A program made the translations under genes and the position numbers. From Didymella arachidicola (lineage: Eukaryota > Ascomycota > Dothideomycetes > Pleosporales > Didymellaceae), in the NCBI GenBank assembly GCA_016630955.3, contig CM049997.1, positions 744,001-808,000 on the forward strand: 64,000 bases of DNA, read 5' to 3'. Below, piece after piece: positions 54,981-64,000 of this stretch (the first letter of the stretch is position 1; every line of letters begins with the position of its first letter). The notes below the pieces were generated by a model, which did not search any database, was not told the origin of the DNA, and saw nothing but the letters and a program-made list of their open reading frames with translations.

Positions 54981-57783
54981 ATGGCGACAACAGGATTGTC
55001 GGCCTCTGTTCCCCACATGGACGACGGCGCACCCCTGAAGAGCACGGAAGCTGCTCCACCAAAGACCTCCACTGATACGGGCATGCGATGCCCTGATCCC
55101 TCGGCGCATTTACATCAGTCGCAAAACAATGCTTTACAAAACCAGGCGTCGGCTGCAGCCCTGTACAGCACACGGCCAGCCAGTGAGAAGCAGAAGATCA
55201 ACCCGCTCGGACCGGACGGAAAGCTTTCGTCAGCAAGTATGTCAAGACACAAAGACACATAGCACGAGCTGTGATTCTGACCCAATTGCAGGTGCGGCGG
55301 CCAGCTTGAAATACGCGAAAGCAAACGATTTGCCTAGCTTCCCAAGTGTTGGCATTGATACCTCCTCCTCGGCTGGAGCAGCTGCACTACTCGCAAACCA
55401 GAACAAGAAGAGCCCCGAGTGGTGGAAGCCCGAGCAATCTTCCGCAGCTGGTAAAGCTGCTCTATTGGCAAACGACTACAAGATGAAGCCATTGTGGCAA
55501 CCAGAAGCAAGCGCTGCAGGCTCCAAGGCAGCTCTTCTCGCTCATAGAGATGGTGGAAAACTGAACTTGTGGCAGCCTGAACCAAGTGCGGAGGGCAACT
55601 CCGCAGCCAATATTGCTATGCGCAAGACCGGGCTGGGACCGCAAATCGATTATGGTTACACCGAAGACGGCAGGAAGAAGGCATTGCTCGCAGCCACTGG
55701 AGCTACTTCAGCATCCGGCAGGAAGCGTGCGCAGTCGATCCCGTCATCAGTTCCTCTCTACCCAGACCAGAAGAATTCCGCAAAGAACGCTCTGAATGCC
55801 GCAACAATAGCCCACAGCCCGTCGATGCGAGCCTCCAAGGCCCCAGCTGTCCAGTCCCAGGATTCCAACCGGCTGGGTTCTGGAGCCATGGAGGCGGCAA
55901 GAATTCAACATGCCAAAAGCTCCCGGGAGATGTACACAAGCACTCCTCCAGTGTCGCTGGAAATCGAGGAGAAGAAGCGCAACGATGCCCTCCGAGCTTC
56001 AGCTGTTGTTATGGCTCAGAAGATGTACAAACCTCAGCAGCACGACAGTGCATCTGGGGTGTCCGCTGCTCGCACCGGTGCTACTTTTGCTCATGGGCAG
56101 CAACCAGTAGCTACTAGTGAAGGAGACCTCAAATCACAAGCCATGCAGTATATCGGCATCCAAGAGGCGGCTCAGAAGCTGGCACAGGAGAGATTGGCCA
56201 AGATTGGATATGATGAGAATGCCGCTTACCGAAGCCACTATGGCTACGAGAAGCAGAAGTCATCTAGGTTTTCCATGCGACGAGGAAGGCCTCGTGCTCG
56301 CAGCACATCCGAGGCTCCCCAGGACGACAGCGATTCCGATGAGGATGACTTCCGCTCGAGGCGCATCCGTCATCAGATGACGGAGTTCAACCAGCAGCTT
56401 GCTGATGTCGATGCGAAGAAACGCGAGCAAGACCGCAAGGGTCTCATCGCCGCTGCCGAGCGCAAGGTGAAAGCTCAGATGCAAGCCCAAGACAAAGATA
56501 TCTACGATAAGACCGGCAAGATGTCGAACTCCATGGTCGATGGCTGGGATGAGAAAGCGCGCCAACGGGCACTTGCCAATTCAGAGGCCCGCTTGGAGAA
56601 TCACGGCAGAGTCAACATCGGCAATGGAAAATGGATGGATCAGGCCGAGATCGACGCCATTGCTCTGGCCAGACTTCAGCCAACCCTCGACGAAATCTCC
56701 GAGAAGGCAGAGAAGCAGAGGGCACTGGATGCTGAAAGGCAATTCGAGCTCGAGAAGAAAAAGCGCCAGGATCAGGAAGAGAAAGCTCGTCAGGCCGAGA
56801 TCAAGGCTGAGGAGAAGAGGGGCAAAGGTGCGACGCAATTGCCACGATTTACTCAACAGCGCTAACATTTGACAGATGAGGAGAAGAGGGCAGCAAAGGC
56901 CCGTAATGCTGAAGAGAAAGCTGCTGCAAAACAGGCTAAAGAGGCGGAGAAGATTAAGAAGACTGAAGAACAACGTATGGCGAAGGAAGAGCAGCGAAAG
57001 TCGAAGGAAGCTGAGCGGGCCAGCCCTGCGAGTGGGCCTGCACTGGGCACTGCTGTTGTCGCGACAGCTCCCACCGTAGCGGTCGCCACCGATGGGAACG
57101 CAGACCTGTATGAAGAACCTTCTGCACCTACGGGAATCACGACCGACGCGACCGCTGCTGCGAGAGATTCTACCACCACCGCCCCTACCCGCGACTCAAC
57201 TGCTACAGCACCATCCTCGGCCGATCCTGCTTCTCCCACGTCCCCCAACTCATCAAAGGGCTTCAAGTCAATTCTCAACAAGCTGAAACGTCGCTCCAAG
57301 CATGACTCGGCTGTCTCGGAGACCGACGGCAAGCCCACGGAGAAGGACACAGGCTTCATCGGTGGTGCCAGTCTTCGTGCATCTGAGTCTGGCGCACACT
57401 CGTCGGAAACTCCTTCCACATCGCATGCCGAAACGACCACCGCTGCTGCACGACCGACCGACCTGGGAGATGTCGAACCTACAGTCGTCAACGAGCCTGC
57501 AGTGGTCCCTCATCTTAGAGACGATCGTCCAGTCAAGTCCATCAACGATGATCGCTACTCCGACATCTCTTCCCTTAGTAGTAACAATGAGGAGCTGTCG
57601 CGGGGCCGTCCCCGTCCTGAGCGTCTCGTGAGCAACGACACAAGGGCCTCGTCAGACTTCGAGGAGGCCAGGGACCACTTTGACGAGGGCTTGGCCCCCC
57701 CTCCCACATTCACAAGTGAAGTGGACAAAGGCCGCCATGGCAGCCCAGTTAGGGACTCCAAGTTCCACGAAGTCGGGATTTAA
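54981..57783 (+). CDS. EIS1: Eisosome protein 1-like
   Basis: Three exons (54981-55236, 55292-56827, 56876-57783) join to 899 aa. The N-terminal third contains the repeats typical of Eis1: SSAGAAALLANQNKKSPEWW, SSAAGKAALLANDYKMKPLW and SAAGSKAALLAHRDG, each ending in an aromatic 'W' segment, then NSAANIAMRKTGLG and RKKALLAATGATSASGRKR. The middle is a long charged helix with coiled-coil character (QEEKARQAEIKAEEKR, EEKAAAKQAKEAEKI), and the last 250 residues are Ser/Thr/Ala-rich. Eisosomes are Pil1/Lsp1-based furrows under the plasma membrane; Eis1 is a peripheral component. The second intron falls within the coiled coil. Confidence 0.88.
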
Positions 57784-58374
57784 TCGAACGAAGCAATGAT
57801 GGAGGTAGTATTTGATAAATGACCTTGAAGACTGTAATGAGTGGGCAATGGAGGACACGATTGCTTGCACTCACGATTTTGCTTTACCCTTGATACCGTA
57901 CACCTGTAGTTGGATTGACACATGGAAGAACATGGTTATACTGTTGTGACAAGGGCCCTTACGAGATTGATATAATATACCCCTTCCGCTCTTGAGAGCC
58001 CTCTCACTACCTCACTTGTGTTGCTCATTCGCCCGTCAATATTGCAGGTTCACCGCAATCATCGTTTGCCCATGTGAAATTTGGTGAGCTAGAGTATAAC
58101 TGGAGACGGTAATCGACGTCAGCCCGCTTCTGACGCTAACCACATCGGGATCAGCCAAGCCCGGCTCGCTCCAGCGTACTGTGGAAACCGTGGACAACAA
58201 CGAGCTCCTGAGCATCACCTATCCCACCCACCCCACACCGTCAAACGACACCTTCTCATTTTCTATTGCGCGCCTCTGGAGTTGTGCATCTGGGTTTAAT
58301 ACTTCTTTCCCTTCCGATACCCCGTAGTTGAGCGTCCTCTACCTCGGAGAGCTTGGAGCTGGTCTGTCGCAAAC
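57784..58374. other. Intergenic, 591 bp
   Basis: This is the 3' flank of the eisosome gene and the promoter of the clathrin heavy chain gene, with CT-rich stretches close to the start at 58375. Confidence 0.5.
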
Positions 58375-61300
58375 ATGGCTCAGCGCCAGGTCCCATTGCA
58401 CGTCACTCAGCCGACGCTGGTATGCGCTTCATCGAATTAGAGCTGGAGCGGAGCTAACAATTGATTTTACAGCTCACGAACTTGAACATTCTCGTATGTT
58501 GAAGCAGCCAGATTAGGCTTCCAGAAGGGTCCAGACGAAGGGGCAGCGAGCTAACTTGAAGAACAGCCAGCATCGATATCATGGCAAAACTGTGTAAGCA
58601 CCATATACTTCTAATTTGAAGAACAGGATTAAGCGCTGACCCCTACTCTAGACTCTCGAGTCCGACAAGTACGTTTGCGTGCGCCAGGTCAACAACGATG
58701 CCACCACCCCCGCCGAGACCGTCATCATTGATCTGAAGAACACAAACAATGTTATTCGCAGACCGATCCGCGCAGACAGTGCGATTATGCACTTGACTGA
58801 GCCGATTATTGCTCTGAAGGCGCAAGGCAGAACGCTGCAGCTGTTCAACCTTGAGACAAAAGAGCGTCTGCAGACATACAGCCACCAGGAAGACATTGTG
58901 TTCTGGCGGTGGGTCAGCCAGACTACGCTTGCGCTGGTCAGCTCGAAGGCTGTGTATCACTGGGATGTGCTGGAGTCCAAGACTTCAACCCCCCGCAAGA
59001 TCTTTGATCGTCAGGAGCAGCTCGAGGTGGGTAGCTTAGAATATTTGTATGAGAGCATTCTGATAAACGGTGTAGAACAACCAAATCATCAACTACGTAA
59101 CCAACGATGACGAGAGCTGGTCTTGTTTAGTGGGCATTGCAGCAGGTGCCAACGGTGGCATTCGCGGTAATATGCAGCTATTCTCCAAGGCCAGGAACGT
59201 CAGCCAGCCTCTCGAGGGTCACGCAGCCACCTTTGGCACACTCCGTCTCGACGGCGCGACAACAGATACCAAGATCTTTGCATTCGCTGTCAAGTCGCAA
59301 ACTGGCGAGGCCAAGATCAACATTGTCGAAGTCGACCACAATACGGCCAACCCGGCGTTCCCCAAGCGATTGATCCCGATCCACTGGCCTGCTGAAGGCA
59401 GTGGTGACTTCCCACTCGGCATCCACATCGCACACAAGTACGGCATCTTAATCGTAATCACCAAGTTCGGTTTCATCCACCTGCACGATCTCGAGACCGG
59501 TACCGCTCTTTTCTTGAACAGGATTTCGGAAGAGACCGTCTTCACTACTGCGCGCGACGATGAGGGCACCGGTGTGGTTGTTATCAACAAGCGCGGACAG
59601 GTGCTGCACACAACTGTGCGCGAGGACACATTGATTCCGTATATCATGGAGAACCCAGCCTGTGCCGAGATCGCCTACAAGCTTGCGTCTAAGGGCGGCC
59701 TTCCTGGAGCAGACAACCTGTACAACCAGCGATTCGAGCAATTGATGAACCAGGGCAACTACACTGAAGCTGCTAAAGTCGCTGCTAGCTCGCCCCGTGG
59801 CTTCCTCCGCACAATGAACACTATCAACCGTCTGCGTTCGGTTCCCCAACAGCCTGGCCAGATCACTGTTCTTCTGCAGTACTTCGGTTCTCTGCTCGAC
59901 AAGGGTGGCCTGAACCGTGAAGAGACTCTGGAGCTGGCGCGCCCCGTCTTTGCCCAAGGCCGAAAGCATCTCATTGAGAAATGGCACAAGGAAGGCAAAC
60001 TCCACTGCTCTGAGGAGCTTGGCGATCTCGCTAAGCCCCACGATCTGAACCTTGCCCTGGCCATCTACAAGGAGGCCAACGTTCCTCAGAAGGTCGTTGC
60101 TTCCCTTGCGGAGCTTGGTCACTATGACATGATCGTTCAGTACTGCACATCAGTTGGCTACACTGCCGACTACAATGTCCTCCTGCAGCACGTCATCAGG
60201 TCAAACCCCGAGAAGGGAGCCGAGTTCGCCATTCAGCTTGCAAAGAACGAGAGCGGCCCACTCATCAGCACCGACCGCGTTGTTGACATCTTCCAGTCTC
60301 AGGGCATGATCCAACAAGCTACCGCGTTCCTTCTCGATGTGCTCTCCAACGATCGCGAAGAGGAGGGTCATTTGCAGACGAAGTTGCTCGAGATGAACTT
60401 GCTCAACGCCCCCCAGGTTGCCGACGCCATTCTCGGAAATGAGATGTTCCACCACTACGACAAGGCTCGCATTGCATCCCTCTGCGAGAACGCGGGTCTG
60501 TTGACACGTGCATTGGAGCACAACGACGACCCCGCGGTCGTGAAGCGCATTATCGTTCAGACCGACAAGCTGCCTGAGGAGTGGCTAATCAACTACTTCG
60601 GTCAGCTCACCGTTGAGCTTTCGCTGGACTGCCTGGATGCTATGCTCACATCCAACATCCGTCAGAATCTGCAAGCCGTAATCCGAATTGCCCAGAAGTA
60701 TTCGGATCTTCTTGGCGCCACTAACATCATCGACCTTCTCGAGAAGCACCGCACAGCTGAGGGCCTGTACTTCTTCCTCGGATCCATCGTCAACGTCAGC
60801 GAGGACCCTGATGTTCACTTCAAGTACATCGAGGCCGCTACCACTATGGGTCAACTCAACGAGGTCGAGCGTATTTGCCGTGAAAGCAACTTCGTTCCGG
60901 CAGAGAAAACCAAGAACTTTTTGAAGGAGGCCAACCTGACGGAGCAACTACCTCTGATCATCATCTGCGACCGTTTCAACTTCATCCACGACTTGGTCCT
61001 GTACCTCTACAAGAAGCAGCAGTTCAAGTCCATTGAGGTCTACGTCCAGCGCGTCAACCCTGCCAGGACTCCTCAGGTCATTGGTGGCTTGCTCGACGTT
61101 GACTGTGACGAGAGTATCATCAAGAGCCTGTTGTCCTCGGTCACACCCTCTTCGATCCCCATCGATGAGCTCGTATCTGAAGTTGAGTCGCGTAATCGTC
61201 TCAAGCTCCTCCTGCCTTTCTTGGAAGCGACTCTTCAGGCTGGTAACCAGCAGCAGGCCGTATACAACGCTCTAGCCAAGATTTACATCGACTCGAACAA

Positions 61301-63762
61301 CAACCCCGAGAAGTTCCTCAAGGAGAACGACCAGTACGACACTCTTGTTGTCGGTAAATACTGTGAGAAGCGTGACCCCAACCTTGCGGTTATCGCCTAC
61401 TCGAAGGGCCAGAACGATCTTGAGCTTGTGAACATCACCAACGAGAACGCCATGTTCAAGGCTCAAGCTCGTTACCTGCTCGATCGTGCCGAGTCCGAGA
61501 TTTGGGACTTCGTCCTGAGCGACAACAACATCCACCGCCGATCTCTCGTCGACCAGGTCACATCCGTAGCTGTTCCTGAGTCGACGGATCCTGACAAGGT
61601 ATCCGTCGCTGTTAAGGCTCTCATCACCAACGATATGCCTGCTGAGCTCATCGACTTGCTTGAGAAGATCCTGCTCGAGCCCACGACCTTCAGCGACAAC
61701 CCATCGTTGCAGAATCTTCTCATGCTCACAGCGGCCAAGTCCGACCGCGGACGTGTCGCTGGATATATTCAGTCGCTCGAGAACTACACTCCTGAGGACA
61801 TTGCTCAGCAGTGTATTGAGGTTGGCATGCACGACGAGGCTTTCGAGATCTACAAGAAGCATGGCCAGCACGTCGATGCTGTCAACGTTCTGGTCGATCA
61901 TATCGTCAGCATCGACCGCGCCCAAGAGTACGCTGACCGCGTCGATACACCGGATGTCTGGAGCCGAGTCGCTAAGGCTCAGCTTGACGGTCTCCGTGTC
62001 ACCGACTCAATTGAGTCCTACATTCGCGCCGGAGATGCGTCTAACTTTTTGGAGGTCATTGAGGTCGGTACCCATGCCGGCAAGGATGAGGATCTCATCA
62101 AGTTCTTGAGGATGGCGCGGAAGACCCAGCGCGAGGTGCCTATCGATACTGCTCTGGCATTCTGCTTCGCTCGCACTAACCAGCTCTCGGAGCTCGAGGA
62201 CTTCCTCCGCGGAACCAATGTCGCTGATGTCGAGGCATCCGGTGACAAGGCTTACGAGGAGGGTTACCACGAGGCCGCGAAGATCTTCTTCACTAGCATC
62301 TCCAACTGGGCCAAGCTTGCCACTACTCTCGTCCACCTCGAGGACTACCAGGCTGCCGTTGAGTGTGCGCGCAAGGCGAACAGCGTCAAGGTCTGGAGAC
62401 AGGTCAACGAAGCCTGCGTTGCCAAGAAGGAGTTCCGTCTTGCCCAGATCTGCGGTCTCAACCTCATCGTCCACGCTGAGGAGCTCTCTGAGCTCGTCAA
62501 GCAGTACGAGCACAATGGGTACTTCGACGAGCTCATCGCCCTTCTTGAGGCTGGTCTGGGTCTCGAGCGTGGTAAGTTTACATATACATGTTACCTCAGA
62601 ACATCGCTGACAACTTCTAGCTCACATGGGAATCTTCACCGAACTCGGCATTGCACTTTCCAAGTACCATCCTGAGCGCGTGATGGAGCATCTGCGCCTC
62701 TTCTGGTCTAGGATCAATATTCCAAAGCTGATCCGGGCTACCGAGGAAGCTCACCTCTGGCCCGAGCTTATCTTCCTCTACGTTCACTACGACGAATTTG
62801 ATAACGCCGCGATTTCCATGATCCAATATGCAGCGGATGCCTGGGAGCACCAGGCCTTTAAGGACATAGTGGTCAAAGCCAGCAATGTGGAGATCTACTA
62901 CCGCGCATTGGGATTCTACCTCGAGGAGCAGCCAACCCTACTGACCGACCTGCTGCAAGCGCTCACTCCTAGAATTGACGTCAACCGCGTTGTACGCATG
63001 TTCATCAAGAGCGACAATGTTCCTTTGATCAAGCCCTTCCTTCTGAACGTTCAATCTCAGAACAAGCGAGAGGTCAACAATGCTCTGAACGACCTGTTGA
63101 TTGAAGAGGAGGACTACAAGACACTGCGCGACTCGGTTAACAGCAACGATAACTACGACGCCATGGAGCTTGCGCAGCGTCTTGAGAAGCACGAGCTGGT
63201 GTTCTTCCGCCAAATTGCTGCCGATATCTACCGCAAGAACAAGCGCTGGGAGAAGAGCATTGCCCTCTCGAAGCAGGACAAGCTTTTCAAGGATGCTATC
63301 GAGACATCCGCGATCTCTCAGAAGTCTGAGGTTGTCGAGGATTTGCTACGCTACGTAAGTCATTTCATTCCTATAAGCTCTTATTATACCGGCTAACCCA
63401 TGCTATAGTTCGTCGACATTGGCAGCCGTGAGTGCTACGTGGGCATGCTTTACGCCTGCTACGACCTCATCCGCCCTGACGTCATCTTGGAGGTCTCATG
63501 GCGCAACGGTCTCCACGACTTCACAATGCCGTACTTGATCAACCTCTTGTCTCGCCAGACTGCAGCTATCGAGCTGCTGACAAAGGACAACGAGGAGCGC
63601 AAGGCACGCGAGGTCACCCAACAGAAGAAGGAGGACGATACACCCATCCTCGGCTCGCGTCTCATGCTGACACAGGGCCCTATTGCCTCCGCCCCATCGC
63701 CCGGTCCCTACGGCCAGGCCAACGGCATCGCGCCTCAGCTGACAGGCTACAGGGGTTTCTAG
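58375..63762 (+). CDS. CHC1: Clathrin heavy chain
   Basis: Seven exons (58375-58419, 58473-58493, 58567-58593, 58652-59026, 59076-62571, 62621-63354, 63409-63762) join to 1683 aa; yeast Chc1 is 1653. Exons 2 and 3 are only 21 and 27 bp. The N-terminal beta-propeller begins MAQRQVPLHVTQPTLLTNLN, continues with SDKYVCVRQVNN and QTYSHQEDIVFWRWVS, followed by the linker and a long alpha-solenoid of clathrin repeats (for example NLALAIYKEANVPQKVVASL, AYKLASKGGLPGADNLYNQR). The end holds the trimerisation region and a Gln/Pro/Gly-rich tail (LTGYRGF). It forms the triskelion of coated vesicles at the trans-Golgi and plasma membrane. The open frame is undamaged. Confidence 0.97.
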
Positions 63763-64000
63763 AGCCGTGGATGGCGACAGATGAAGTTGACGGTCTTGCA
63801 TGACGGAATGACGGGTGATTGCTTTTCTATCTACATATTGGTCTTTTGGCGGGCATGTAAAAGCGGGTGCATTCCTGTGTAGTAAGCAGCGATGTGCCCT
63901 AAAGGCGTTCAATGGAGGTTCCCCGGTACGCATCGTTACTGGACTTGTGCATGATGTATACTACCTAATCATTGGTTCTTGGAATTGCGCATCGTGGTCA
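63763..64000. other. 3' flank of clathrin heavy chain to window end
   Basis: 238 bp downstream of the clathrin stop; presumed 3' UTR and start of the next intergenic region. No gene was recognised. Confidence 0.5.

Noticed and set aside
1..64000. tRNA, rRNA, CRISPR arrays or intact transposons
   Set aside because: Visual scan found no B-box-like GGTTCRA context within a plausible cloverleaf, no regularly spaced repeats, and no transposase or reverse transcriptase motifs. A tRNAscan-SE and repeat search would be needed to be sure.

Overview
This is a gene-dense stretch of nuclear DNA from a filamentous ascomycete (Pezizomycotina). The evidence is the many 45-70 bp GT-AG introns, some with CTAAC-type branch sites, plus typical fungal families: a CFEM protein, eisosome protein 1, a DUF3602/GRGG protein, recyclin-1 and an S28 peptidase. 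The gene set has a Dothideomycete feel, but class cannot be fixed without a search. I rebuilt exons by eye; for every intact spliced gene the joined length is divisible by three, and several match the yeast sizes (Ysy6-like 66 aa, tropomyosin 161 aa, beta4 proteasome subunit 203 aa).

Layout. 0-5.3 kb: a truncated acyltransferase-3-like membrane protein, an S28 serine peptidase and a PEBP-family protein. 6.4-19.9 kb: a mixed block in which intact genes (a Cys-rich type I membrane protein, a gamma-glutamylcyclotransferase-like protein, adenine deaminase) sit between decayed ones (an HMA/Cu-ATPase-like relic, a secreted protein with a stop, a large multi-pass membrane protein with several stops, and two adjacent plus-strand relics). 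20.2-27.7 kb: a Ysy6/RAMP4-like protein, a small predicted mitochondrial membrane protein, a UAF30-like DEK_C/SWIB protein, recyclin-1 and a CFEM GPI-type protein. 27.7-34.6 kb: gene-poor, holding only small Gly-rich proteins (two peptides sharing a GG-x(2,3)-RDGG motif, and a GRGG-repeat DUF3602 protein). 34.7-63.8 kb: a dense housekeeping block with a 2OG-Fe(II) oxygenase, synaptojanin-like phosphatase, RS/Pro-rich protein, Rgd2-like F-BAR/DEP/RhoGAP, Cdc43, Rrp17, tropomyosin, a securin-like candidate, proteasome beta6 and beta4, an eisosome-1-like protein and clathrin heavy chain.

Functional theme. The right half concentrates genes of one cell-biological area: endocytosis, recycling and polarised growth (recyclin-1, synaptojanin, Rgd2, Cdc43, tropomyosin, eisosome protein, clathrin heavy chain). 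Two catalytic-core proteasome beta subunits are head-to-head across about 360 bp. I saw no RNA genes, CRISPR array or intact mobile element. The points most worth following are the decay block with stops that fit C:G-to-T:A changes, the pair of tiny RDGG peptides, the RhoGAP domain lacking its usual arginine finger, and the extremely short first coding exons, including a start codon split by an intron.
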